A program made the translations under genes and the position numbers. From assembly GCA_014084085.1 (NCBI GenBank), contig NPFB01000163.1, positions 1 to 14,437 on the forward strand: 14,437 nt of DNA. Direction: 5' to 3'. A model generated the notes under the pieces. That model had not been told where the DNA came from and ran no database searches. It was given only the letters and a program-made list of their open reading frames with translations. The number at the start of each line of letters is the position of its first letter. The first letter of the stretch is position 1. The stretch is from Hondaea fermentalgiana. Taxonomy: Eukaryota > Sar > Bigyra > Thraustochytrida > Thraustochytriidae. Positions 7,530 through 14,437 of this stretch are shown in pieces.

Positions 7530-8163
7530 TACAGATTGAGCAAGTCTTGATCTTTTCGCGTTCTTCTCGCTTGCGACGCGCGTCCGCTGTCCACCCTTTC
7601 CGCGCCGCCGTCCCATATATCTGATTTCTGCATACGTAAAGCAAAGCACCCGATGGCATTCACACACCCATGGTCGCTCCTTTCTCACATCATAAAAACC
7701 ACATCGCTTTTCCATCATCAATTGCTCACACCACTTCCCTGGTCATAGTACTACCTACGAACAAGAAGCCCAAAAGCATGTTTCTGTGTCTTTTCCTTTT
7801 TTTTGCATCTTCGTCCCATGACAGCACTTTGTACGCAGGCTGGTTTCTGCATCTCCCATCCATCTCCACGACCACTCATCCCCCTTTTCCCCTTTCCAAG
7901 ATCGAAGCTGTCACCGGCTACAGCCATGGCGCAAGCAAAACAACGAGCCTAAACTACGCCGTCTCGGTCATCCTTGTGCCCCCGTCTTCCGCCAAAGGTT
8001 TTTCCAAGTTCACGCTGCGTGGCGCCGTTCCTGGAAAGCAGTCTCCCCCAACCAAAAGCACATTGTAGTAAGATAAGAGAAAAAGAAAAAGAAAGAAAAA
8101 CCTCGTCGCGGCATCGCGCTACACCACCAACAAATCGCCGGGCCCTGCACCGGACCCCGCAAC

Positions 8164-8171
8164 ATTTATAT
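8164..8171 (+). promoter_or_regulatory. Possible TATA-like element for threonine synthase
   Basis: TTTATATG lies in a GC-rich context about 250 bp before the threonine synthase ATG. Transcription starting some 30 bp downstream would exclude the two out-of-frame ATGs at 8170 and 8180 and leave an ATG-free leader. The evidence is positional only. Confidence 0.3.
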
Positions 8172-8340
8172 GTCGACAAATGTGTGGTGCCGCGGGGTCT
8201 GGTGCGGGCGCGGAAATTGCAAGGGGAAGGCGGAAAGGCGCCTCGACAGGCGAGCAGAGCGCGGCGGAGGAGGGCGAGCAGAGCGCGAGCGGGAGGGAGC
8301 AGCTTGTGCACACGGGCACGCAGCGCGCGCGAGGCTCGGC

Positions 8341-8393
8341 GCAGGGAGGCGGGGAGGCAGGGAGGCAGGCAGGGAGGCAGGCAGGCAGGCAGC
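8341..8393 (+). repeat. GGGAGGCA/GGCA repeat in the threonine synthase leader
   Basis: AGGGAGGC and GGCA units alternate, ending in four tandem GGCA-type units. Four G-runs of three or four (from 8344, 8351, 8360 and 8372) separated by 4-9 bases make a G-quadruplex possible in the mRNA leader, about 45 nt before the start codon. Confidence 0.7.
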
Positions 8394-8420
8394 CCGGCGG
8401 CGGGCAGCGGTGGAGGAGCG

Positions 8421-9980
8421 ATGAGCGCGACGGGAGAGTTCGTGACGGGCGCGGTGGCCGGCGTGGCCGCCGCGGTGGCAGGCGTCATGCTCGTGCAGCA
8501 GCGCAGCAAGTTCGTCAAGGCGCTGGGCCTGCAGCAGAAGCCCGTGTACACGTCGACACGTGGCTTCGCCGGAAAGGACGGCAAGGGCCTCGACTTTGAG
8601 ACGGCCGTGCTCGCCGGCCTCGGCGAGGATGGCGGCCTCTTCGTGCCCAGCTTCTTCCCGCAAGTGAGCCAGGACACCATTGACTCGTGGTACGGCCTCA
8701 GCTTCCAGGCGCTGGCCTACGAGATCATGTCGCTCTACATTCCCGAGAACCAGGTCCCCGCCGATAAGCTCCGCGACATCATTGACCGCAGCTACGCCAC
8801 CTTTCGCCACGAAGAGGTGACCCCGGTCGTCCGCGTGGGCTCCGAGGGCGAGGGCCCCAAGGTCCTCGAGCTCTGGCACGGAGAAACCTGGGCCTTCAAG
8901 GACGTTGCGCTCTCCTTTCTCGGCAACATGTTTGAGCACTTTATCACCCGCCGCAACTCGCTCGTCACCGTGCTGGGCGCCACCTCTGGCGACACCGGTT
9001 CGAGCGCCATTCACGGGCTCCGCGGCAAGAAGGGTGTCGAGGTCTTTATCCTCTTCCCCGAGGGCCGCGTGTCCCCGATCCAGGAGCTTCAAATGACCAC
9101 CGTGGCCGAGGAGAACGTGCACTGCCTCGCTGTCAAGGGAACCTTTGACGACGCTCAGGCCATCGTCAAGGCCATGTTCCGTGACCCCTCGGCCCGCGAG
9201 CAGTTCAACCTCGGCGCCGTCAACTCGATTAACTTTTGCCGCATCCTCGCCCAGATCACGTACTACTTTTACAGCTACCTGCGCATTGTGCCCAAGGGCT
9301 CTGGCAAGCGCATCTCCTTTTCTGTGCCCACTGGCAACTTTGGTGATATTCTCGCTGGTTACTACGCCAAGCGCATGGGTCTTCCCGTGGACCGCCTCAT
9401 CGTGGCCACCAACGACAACGAAATTGTGCATCAGTTCTTTTCTCGCGGCGAGTACTTCAAGCCCGCCGAGGTCCAGCAGACGCTTGCGCCCTCCATGGAC
9501 ATTTGCGTCTCGTCCAACTTTGAGCGCTTCCTCTATCACATGGTCGATGACGACGCCGAGACCCTTGCGGCCATGATGAAGGAGTTCGAGGAGACTGGCA
9601 AGCTCAAGGCTAGCGAGGATCTCCTCCGACGCTCGCAGGCTGAAATGTCCTCTGCCAGCCTTTCGCGCAGCGAGATCATTGCTGTTGTCAAGGACAACTA
9701 CGAAAAGTACCAGTACCTTCTCGACCCGCACAGTGCCATTGGCGTTGGTGCTGCCGACAAGGTCAACGTCACCACCAGCGATGTCGTCTGCCTTGCCTGT
9801 GCGCACTGGGGCAAGTTCACCGACGCGGCAGGTCAGGCCATCGGTGAGGAGACCTTTGCCAAGATCCCTTACCCGCCTCTGCTCGAGCAGCTCAAGTCCC
9901 TGCCCAAGCGCAAGACTGTTCTCGATGCCACCAAGGATGCCGTGCGCAACGAGATGAGCAAGTTCGTCAAGAAGGAATAG
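8421..9980 (+). CDS. THR4: Threonine synthase (PLP-dependent, fungal/gammaproteobacterial class) with N-terminal hydrophobic segment
   Basis: The enzyme converts O-phospho-L-homoserine to L-threonine and phosphate, the last step of threonine synthesis. The 519-residue protein shows the whole family pattern: YTSTRG (43-48), GLGEDGGLFVP, then the PLP lysine Lys160 in HGETWAFKDVALSFLGN, the ATSGDTGSSA loop (187-196), GRVSPIQELQM, GTFDDAQ, and the glycine-rich phosphate-binding segment PTGNFGDILAG (303-313). DPHSAIGVGA and the helical C-terminus complete it. Yeast-type enzymes begin only a few residues before the Y-x-STRG motif; here about 40 residues precede it. Residues 7-26 are hydrophobic and small-residue-rich (FVTGAVAGVAAAVAGVMLV), followed by basic residues, like a signal anchor. 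The first in-frame ATG is used (G at -3), and the leader before it lacks other ATGs. The function is firm; the location is not known. Confidence 0.96.
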   Translation: MSATGEFVTGAVAGVAAAVAGVMLVQQRSKFVKALGLQQKPVYTSTRGFAGKDGKGLDFETAVLAGLGEDGGLFVPSFFPQVSQDTIDSWYGLSFQALAYEIMSLYIPENQVPADKLRDIIDRSYATFRHEEVTPVVRVGSEGEGPKVLELWHGETWAFKDVALSFLGNMFEHFITRRNSLVTVLGATSGDTGSSAIHGLRGKKGVEVFILFPEGRVSPIQELQMTTVAEENVHCLAVKGTFDDAQAIVKAMFRDPSAREQFNLGAVNSINFCRILAQITYYFYSYLRIVPKGSGKRISFSVPTGNFGDILAGYYAKRMGLPVDRLIVATNDNEIVHQFFSRGEYFKPAEVQQTLAPSMDICVSSNFERFLYHMVDDDAETLAAMMKEFEETGKLKASEDLLRRSQAEMSSASLSRSEIIAVVKDNYEKYQYLLDPHSAIGVGAADKVNVTTSDVVCLACAHWGKFTDAAGQAIGEETFAKIPYPPLLEQLKSLPKRKTVLDATKDAVRNEMSKFVKKE

Positions 9981-10084
9981 ACTCCGTTCATAAACAAATG
10001 AAGCATTGGAATGAATAGCTGATCCATGACAAGTTCATTATTTCAGTCTTGCTTGTTTGCTGTCAAGAGAACAATCCTCAAAGA

Positions 10085-10108
10085 GAAGAAGAAGAAGAAG
10101 AAGAAGAA
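10085..10108. repeat. (GAA)8 trinucleotide repeat
   Basis: Eight perfect GAA units lie 105 bp after the threonine synthase stop codon, within the convergent gap shared with the cathepsin gene. It is non-coding. Confidence 0.9.
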
Positions 10109-10240
10109 TAGAGGTCTGGAATGACAGGTCTCGACAATAGAAACAAGAACAATCGTGAGAAAAATTGAAGAGACGCTGACACCAATGCACTCTGTTTCTT
10201 TCCTTGGCACCAAGAAAGAATGAAATTAATGATTTACCTG

Positions 10241-10385
10241 CTTTGCTTTGCTTTGCTTTGCTTTGCTTTGCTTTGCTTTGCTTTGCTTTGCTTTGCTTTG
10301 CTTTGCTTTGCTTAGCTTTGCTTAGCTTAGCTTAGCTTAGCTTAGCTTTGGTTTGGTTTGGTTTGGTTTGGTTTGGTTTGCTTTG
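10241..10385. repeat. 29-unit pentanucleotide array with blocks of three variant monomers
   Basis: The array keeps a 5-bp period without a slip over 145 bp. The order is 14 CTTTG, one CTTAG, one CTTTG, five CTTAG, one CTTTG, six GTTTG and one CTTTG. Variants are grouped in runs rather than scattered, which points to successive local expansion. It lies between the stop codons of threonine synthase and the convergent cathepsin gene, ending 38 bp before the latter, so it may be transcribed in one or both 3' UTRs. Confidence 0.97.
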
Positions 10386-10423
10386 GGGAATTGTTGCACT
10401 CATCAAGTATGGGAATAGTGCAG

Positions 10424-11503
10424 TTATACAATGGGGAAACTGCAGCATGTTGAGATTGCGCACATGTTCTTTCCCCGCGTCATCTTAAAGTAGCCGTCAT
10501 CGCCCCACTCTGGGCCCCAGCTGTTCTTGATGAGCCAATACGGTGTACCATCCTCAGAGACGCCGTACCCGACGGCCTGGACGGCGTGGTTCACATCGTG
10601 GGGACGCGTACCGCAATCAGGCGACTCGTACACGCCCGAGTTGTACAAGCGAAAGTCTGACATGACCTCGAACGCGACGGCAACGGGGCCCTTGGTCGCA
10701 ACGGCAGCAGCGAGCGAGTCCTCGTCATAGGCAGTCACGTTTACGACGCCGCGAACCTGGCCAGGCAGCGACATGGAATTGTTGAACGAACAGCTAGCGC
10801 CATCCTTGCCCTTGTACGGATACTCGTCTTCGGTTTCCAGACCTCCGTTGTAGTGAATGTACTCGAAGGCCTGCGACGGGAGCCCACCCGAGCATCCGTG
10901 GTTGTCATATGCTCCGGCGCAGTCAATGAGCTGTTGCTCCGAGAGAAGAACGTGCTCCTTCTTGTAAAGGGCCAAGTGGCTCTCAAGCGTTCCCGTGGTG
11001 CTAAAAGTCCAGCAAGAGCCGCACTTGCCCTGGTTCTTGACCTTGGAAACAATGTTTTTCTCTCGCCAGTCCACGCTGTCCGGAAGGTCCATGTTGTCCT
11101 CGCGGGACCACGTCCACTCACCGCGCGCCGTCGCAGAGCATCCTTGGGAGGCCTCTTCGTTCATGAGGTATTGCTGTGCAAACTCTTCCGGGGTCATGTC
11201 TGCAAATTCATTCACTGCCAGAGTGTAGCTCACATCATCGCGCGCGTTGTGACGCTCCACAAGCGCCACGCTCGTGCGCCAGATCGCCTGCCGATACAAG
11301 GCTTCCTCGGCGGTTTTATACACCTTGCCGTGCAGCTCACGCCACGACAGAAACACCTCATCCTGCACCTGCTCATCCACGTTGCTCGACAGGGATTCGA
11401 TCGCCTGCTGCGCCACATCTTCGCGCAGCATCGCGAGTCTGGCCTCCGCCGCGGCCGTCGCACACGCGGCGAGGACAAGAAATATCTTCGCCGCCATCGT
11501 CAT
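10424..11503 (-). CDS. Cathepsin H-like cysteine protease precursor (papain family C1A)
   Basis: The precursor has 359 residues. Residues 1-19 are a signal peptide (AAKIFLVLAACATAAA), so the enzyme is routed to lysosome, vacuole or outside. Residues about 50-110 are the I29 inhibitor propeptide. A GCSAT segment at 121-125 corresponds to the mini-chain of cathepsin H and plant aleurain, which stays bound and gives aminopeptidase activity. The mature enzyme starts near 140 and has oxyanion Gln158, catalytic Cys164 (CGSCWTF), His306 (VNHAVQAVGYG) and Asn327 (IKNSWGPEWG), plus the GCSGG motif at 203-207. Its C-terminus NMCAISTCCSFPIV is also cathepsin H-like. Cys122 and Cys297 are where the mini-chain disulphide would be expected. 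Possible N-glycosylation sites are Asn241 and Asn255. Met1 and Met3 could both initiate; Met3 has the stronger context. The subfamily call is good but not proved. Confidence 0.94.
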   Translation of the reverse strand: MTMAAKIFLVLAACATAAAEARLAMLREDVAQQAIESLSSNVDEQVQDEVFLSWRELHGKVYKTAEEALYRQAIWRTSVALVERHNARDDVSYTLAVNEFADMTPEEFAQQYLMNEEASQGCSATARGEWTWSREDNMDLPDSVDWREKNIVSKVKNQGKCGSCWTFSTTGTLESHLALYKKEHVLLSEQQLIDCAGAYDNHGCSGGLPSQAFEYIHYNGGLETEDEYPYKGKDGASCSFNNSMSLPGQVRGVVNVTAYDEDSLAAAVATKGPVAVAFEVMSDFRLYNSGVYESPDCGTRPHDVNHAVQAVGYGVSEDGTPYWLIKNSWGPEWGDDGYFKMTRGKNMCAISTCCSFPIV

Positions 11504-11933
11504 CTCCGTCGTCTTCGTGGTCTACTACTTTTCCCAAGGCTGTCGCAAGGCGTCTCCAAAGCGGTCTTTGGTCGTTTCCTGTCGGCGCTCGCAGCGCACG
11601 GGCGTCTCTCCGCGCGGCACGGCGTCGCGGTGCTCTTTAGCCGTACGAGTCGTCGCTGAGGCGAACGCGCGAGTAAAAGGGGGGCGACTTGAGGTTTTGG
11701 TTTTGCCACTCTCGAGTGACGAGCAGTGTTTGAGACGGCACGAACAAGATACACAAGGAAGGACGACGACCTTGGCTGCGCAGCTGCTGCGTCACTTGCA
11801 GGCGTTGTGCTGCGTCGCTTCTCGAGGCCGAAGAGGAGCTCCGAGGCAGGCGGACGGCCGGCCAGGCCTCTGGTTGCGCTTCAGCATCGCAACAGGAGAG
11901 AGACCTCGAGGCGAGCATGGACCAACTGCCACC
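11504..11933. promoter_or_regulatory. Divergent promoter region of cathepsin and GT49 genes
   Basis: The two genes are transcribed away from each other from this 430-bp region, so both core promoters should lie here. No TATA box is obvious. An open frame on the plus strand runs through it and into the antisense of the cathepsin gene, but it lacks similarity to glycosyltransferases before 11934, so I read it as leader and promoter. Confidence 0.55.
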
Positions 11934-11937
11934 ATGA
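11917..11937 (+). promoter_or_regulatory. Six-codon uORF whose stop overlaps the GT49 start (ATGA)
   Basis: An ATG at 11917 has A at -3 and G at +4, a strong initiation context. It encodes MDQLPP and ends with TGA at 11935-11937. That stop overlaps the GT49 ATG (11934-11936) to form ATGA. Scanning ribosomes should meet the uORF first; termination on top of the next start is an arrangement known to allow reinitiation or to repress the main frame. Confidence 0.6.
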
Positions 11938-13592
11938 GTCGAGCGCGGCGCAAAGCGTGCCGCTGCGCGCTGATAGGAACGCTGACGCTGGCGACGGCCT
12001 GCGTATTGGCGCAGACGCAGACGGCGACAGCGACGACGCTGCTGCCGCAACATCTCTTGCGAGACGAGGATTTGCGCGATCTGGCCAACGAAGACGTCTG
12101 GTGGGCTGACGGTGCAAAGCACTTTGCTCCACTGGACAGCAAAGAAAATGGTATGCGTGTGTTATGCTCAGAAACGTCGACAACTCTATACCAGCACATT
12201 CACGCAAGTGGTCTTGGCGACTGGAACTCTTTGGAACTCAGGGTCCGCCTTTCTCATGTCAATATAAACCCATCGCGGAGTGACCAAACCAGCGCATTTG
12301 CGGGACTTCTCGTTCTTGTTCAGCCACGGCATGGCGAGGACATCATGTGGGAGCTCGAGATCCCCAGCAAAGAAGATCTACGTGCTTTGCGCGGAAATCT
12401 CGGATCTTTTTTGAACATATCGCAAGTTGGCGCTGTTGCATCCATGACGCTTGGTGTGACCTGCACAGGCTTTGAGGGTAGCTTCGATCTCGAACATGTC
12501 GAGCTCAATGCTGAACCGCGTGAAACAATGATCGAAGCTCATCAAGTCGTCATGGACGCTCAAGAGGATTATCCGCCAACACCTAAAAGACATGTCCTCG
12601 GTGATCTTGCCAGGTCTGCACAATTACCGTCAGATACCACGCTCTGCTCTCATGCCTCGGCAGACCGCATTGCTATACTCGCTGTAAGTATCGCGCAGTG
12701 GCAGCGTGTACATAACGGCGGCGCAAGCGTCGCATCCATTGCTTTGTGGAATGGGCCCAATACAAAGGACGACGCGAAGACGCTCATAGGAAAACTGGCA
12801 GAAGCGCTAGCGTACGAAGAGGTGAACATGGATCTGATGCGCATTGAGATTCAAGTGCGAGAGCGACGACGTGTAGACGAGCCATACCCGATCAATGCGT
12901 TGCGAAATTTGGGACTTTCGGCTGTTGAGACCGAGTTTGCGCTCTTGCTCGACGCGGATCTCTTGCCAGGGGGGGACTTTGTCCGCGCCTTGCAGCATGG
13001 CCTTCAAGTGGCCAACGAAGACGAGCTGACAGGTTCCATGGGCGTGCTGCACGTATTGCCAGCGTTCGAGGAGAATCGTCCATCAAGAGGCCATAGCATC
13101 TGCAGGAAAGCTGCGCGAGCCACGAGCAAGACTAGCTTGAACTCGCTTGTACGTCGAGGTCTCGTCGCGCCGTACAAAGCCGTGCACCAACCCCGTGCGC
13201 ACGGCGCCACAGATGTAGCCCAGTGGCTCCGCGACCGAGAAGAGGGCGCAAGACCGTATGAGGTGGAGGCTGTCGCGCAGTACGAGCCATATGTAGTGGT
13301 GCGCATCCAGGACCTGGGTGGTGGCGGTGGTACAGGCGCTCGACATATATCACTCTTTGATGAGCGCTTTGAGGGATACGGATGGAACAAGGTCGCCATG
13401 ATTTCGGAGTTGATTCGCTTAGGCTTCAGATTTCTAGTGCTGCAGGAGGCGTGGGTGGTACATTGCGCGCACGAAAAGTCGTCCTGGAGCCGCGCCTTTA
13501 GCGCGGATCCCCGGGCGCGCCTCCGCAATCGTGCTGCGCGTTTTCAATGGGCCGTCGCTACGGAAGACCGCTTCGCCTCTTGCGACGCATAA
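11934..13592 (+). CDS. GT49-family glycosyltransferase (LARGE/B4GAT1-like), type II membrane protein
   Basis: The 552-residue protein begins with a basic tail and one hydrophobic segment (residues 12-27), which fits a Golgi signal anchor or a signal peptide. Residues about 95-192 are rich in predicted beta strands (SLELRVRLSHV, AFAGLLVLVQ, MTLGVTCTG) and could be a jelly-roll accessory domain; I cannot name it. The catalytic domain spans about 240-540: IAILAVSIAQWQRVHNGG at its start, NALRNLGLSAVETEFALLLDADLLP with the DxD metal/sugar-nucleotide motif Asp340-Ala-Asp342, then YEPYVVVR and FDERFEGYGWNKVAMISEL, and WVVHCAHEKSSWS near the end. These last elements are hallmarks of GT49, whose animal members add glucuronic acid or xylose to matriglycan. 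Only one catalytic domain is present, as in B4GAT1 and unlike two-domain LARGE. Donor and acceptor sugars are unknown. The start has a near-perfect GCCACCATG context. Confidence 0.88.
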   Translation: MSRARRKACRCALIGTLTLATACVLAQTQTATATTLLPQHLLRDEDLRDLANEDVWWADGAKHFAPLDSKENGMRVLCSETSTTLYQHIHASGLGDWNSLELRVRLSHVNINPSRSDQTSAFAGLLVLVQPRHGEDIMWELEIPSKEDLRALRGNLGSFLNISQVGAVASMTLGVTCTGFEGSFDLEHVELNAEPRETMIEAHQVVMDAQEDYPPTPKRHVLGDLARSAQLPSDTTLCSHASADRIAILAVSIAQWQRVHNGGASVASIALWNGPNTKDDAKTLIGKLAEALAYEEVNMDLMRIEIQVRERRRVDEPYPINALRNLGLSAVETEFALLLDADLLPGGDFVRALQHGLQVANEDELTGSMGVLHVLPAFEENRPSRGHSICRKAARATSKTSLNSLVRRGLVAPYKAVHQPRAHGATDVAQWLRDREEGARPYEVEAVAQYEPYVVVRIQDLGGGGGTGARHISLFDERFEGYGWNKVAMISELIRLGFRFLVLQEAWVVHCAHEKSSWSRAFSADPRARLRNRAARFQWAVATEDRFASCDA

Positions 13593-13678
13593 GGTGCTGC
13601 GACGGTCCATCCGCCACATGCTTCTTTCTCTCCACCCAAAAAGAAAAAGGGAAAGAACGAAAGTCGAAGAAAGCAAGC

Positions 13679-14143
13679 TTATCTCCTCCGGTGCATAAAG
13701 TGCTGACGCTCCATCAGGTAGTTGTGCTTTGCAAGGGCGTCCGCGTCGACGGAGGTCTTATCGTGCGGCGCTCTATCCATGAGCCTCGCGCTGCCCTCGA
13801 CCCACTTGCCGTCGCGCAGGACGAGGCGCGCCTTGCCCGTGGCGTCGCGGCTGGTGCGCGGCGTGACAATCTTGAGGTAGCCGAGCTTGGACTGCGCGAG
13901 GTTGAGCAGCTCCTGGACCTTCTCCGGGCTGCCCTCCGCGGCGTGGGCCTTGAACTTGTCGCGCACCTCCTGCGCCGCGGCCGCGCGCTGCGCCTCCGGC
14001 AGCCTGCGCGCCGTCTGCAGCAGCTGCTTGTACAGCGCCAGCGCCACCCTGCGGCCCGCGCCCGCGCCCGCCTCCGCCATCCTCCCGCCCGCGCGCCGCG
14101 CCCGCGTCCTCGTTGCCGCTCTGCCCGGGCTCCTCGCCGCCAT
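13679..14143 (-). CDS. LYR-motif (Complex1_LYR family) mitochondrial protein
   Basis: LYR proteins are small mitochondrial helical proteins that assemble or stabilise respiratory complexes, Fe-S clusters or the mitoribosome, often with acyl carrier protein. Residues 33-43 (VALALYKQLLQ) carry the LYR-type motif in the form Leu37-Tyr38-Lys39, followed by ARRLP and, on the second helix, VRDKFKAH with the family Phe64. The third helix is VQELLNLAQSKLGYL. A conserved-looking tail follows (KIVTPRTSRD, LVLRDGKWVEG, NYLMERQHFM). The longer start used here gives 154 residues with an Arg/Ala-rich, acid-free N-terminus resembling a mitochondrial presequence. Met22 (position 14080) has a better Kozak context (A at -3, G at +4) and would give 133 residues. 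The gene converges with the GT49 gene with 86 bp between stop codons. Which complex it serves cannot be told. Confidence 0.82.
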   Translation of the reverse strand: MAARSPGRAATRTRARRAGGRMAEAGAGAGRRVALALYKQLLQTARRLPEAQRAAAAQEVRDKFKAHAAEGSPEKVQELLNLAQSKLGYLKIVTPRTSRDATGKARLVLRDGKWVEGSARLMDRAPHDKTSVDADALAKHNYLMERQHFMHRRR

Positions 14144-14437
14144 GCGCCGCCACGCGCAGCCGCCGTGCGGGCCTAGCCGCCGGCCACGCGAAACCCTAGG
14201 CCTCCGCGCCGGCCGCGGCGCGGCGAGAGCGGCGGAACGGCGGCGGAACGGCGGCGGAACGGGCGCCGCGGCCGGGCACCGGCAGTAAGCAGAGGGAGAG
14301 AGGCAACCGAAGAGGGCAGAAAGAAGCAAGCGTGCGGAAGCGGCGGCGGCAGACCAGCAACGACCACGGCGGCGACGGCGACGGCGACGGCGGCGGCAAG
14401 AAGGTGGGTGGCGGCGGCGGAGGCGGGCGGCGAGGAG
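14144..14437. other. GC-rich upstream region of the LYR gene with short repeats
   Basis: No gene is supported. This is the presumed promoter and leader of the minus-strand LYR gene. It contains the perfect 11-bp repeat described separately and a CGG/GGCGAC trinucleotide-type run from about 14366 to the window end. The minus-strand frame stays open upstream of the LYR start but becomes Pro/Arg-rich with no match. Confidence 0.6.
14230..14262. repeat. Perfect 11-bp tandem repeat, three copies
   Basis: CGGCGGAACGG is repeated exactly three times (14230, 14241, 14252). It lies about 90-120 bp upstream of the LYR start codon, where it could matter to transcription, but the flanks are similar low-complexity sequence. 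Confidence 0.85.

Larger units (their letters stand above)
7495..8420. other. Intergenic region: 3' end of PH/STARS gene and promoter/leader of threonine synthase
   Basis: The first part is AT- and pyrimidine-richer than the genes and begins with a CGAT repeat in the presumed 3' UTR. A plus-strand open frame from ATG 7670 to 8068 (132 codons) lacks the G/C third-position bias of the window and matches nothing I know, so I do not call it. A TTTATATG element at 8164-8171 is a possible TATA box for threonine synthase. From about 8185 to the start codon the leader has no ATG. Confidence 0.6.

Noticed and set aside
5827..7659. 610-codon minus-strand open frame opposite the PH/STARS gene
   Set aside because: Antisense of the coiled coil gives Leu/Gly/Ala-rich low complexity, while the sense strand carries recognisable PH and Costars domains.
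7670..8068. 132-codon plus-strand open frame starting with ATG
   Set aside because: Codon use is not G/C-biased at third positions, the product is low-complexity Ser/Thr/Pro/His-rich, and it fills the expected 3' UTR and promoter space.
8170..8424. 84-codon uORF ending in an ATGA overlap with the threonine synthase start
   Set aside because: Its ATG overlaps the TATA-like element, so it is probably upstream of the transcription start; the frame is low-complexity repeat sequence.
8166..9806. 546-codon minus-strand open frame opposite threonine synthase
   Set aside because: It is the antisense shadow of a firmly identified enzyme with strong third-position G/C; no similarity or start context supports it.
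10241..10385. CRISPR array or telomeric repeat
   Set aside because: There are no spacers, the unit is only 5 bp, and none of the variants is a known telomere repeat; the array is internal between two genes.
11274..11933. Upstream extension of the GT49 frame by 220 codons
   Set aside because: It is antisense to the cathepsin N-terminus and its promoter, resembles no protein, and the ATG at 11934 has a near-perfect Kozak context followed directly by a signal-anchor.

Overview
The window looks like nuclear DNA of a GC-rich, gene-dense unicellular eukaryote with few introns. Reasons: a eukaryotic RNA polymerase subunit (RPB5), a cathepsin H-type lysosomal protease, a LARGE/B4GAT1-type Golgi glycosyltransferase, a mitochondrial LYR protein and a PH/STARS-type cytoskeletal protein, each in one uninterrupted frame; Kozak-like start contexts rather than Shine-Dalgarno sites; no operon spacing; and many short tandem repeats between genes. 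A stramenopile such as a thraustochytrid (Labyrinthulomycetes) would fit, but that is inference from style, not from a marker gene.

Layout. 1-1309: repeat-rich GC DNA with no supported gene. 1310-2101 (+): acidic, probably nuclear protein of unknown function. 2918-3436 (+): VOC (glyoxalase/bleomycin-resistance) fold protein with a C-terminal hydrophobic tail. 3610-4239 (-): RPB5. 4240-5892: 1.65 kb without a confident gene, though fragments look coding or spliced. 5893-7494 (+): PH domain, long charged coiled coil and a C-terminal STARS/Costars actin-regulator module. 8421-9980 (+): threonine synthase with an unusual N-terminal hydrophobic segment. 10241-10385: 29-unit pentanucleotide array of three variant monomers. 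10424-11503 (-): cathepsin H-like protease with its mini-chain. 11934-13592 (+): GT49 glycosyltransferase, preceded by a six-codon uORF whose stop overlaps its start. 13679-14143 (-): LYR-motif protein. 14144-14437: GC-rich repeat leader of that gene.

The genes are unrelated housekeeping and cell-biology functions, not a pathway or cluster. Gene ends are close where transcription converges (173 bp VOC/RPB5, 443 bp threonine synthase/cathepsin, 86 bp GT49/LYR), and the cathepsin and GT49 genes share a 430-bp divergent promoter region. Between their inferred transcription start and start codon, several leaders lack other ATGs, which supports the starts chosen. The most novel item is the PH-coiled coil-STARS/Costars fusion. 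Next are two soluble-enzyme families carrying an added membrane segment, the stop/start uORF, and the block-structured pentamer array.
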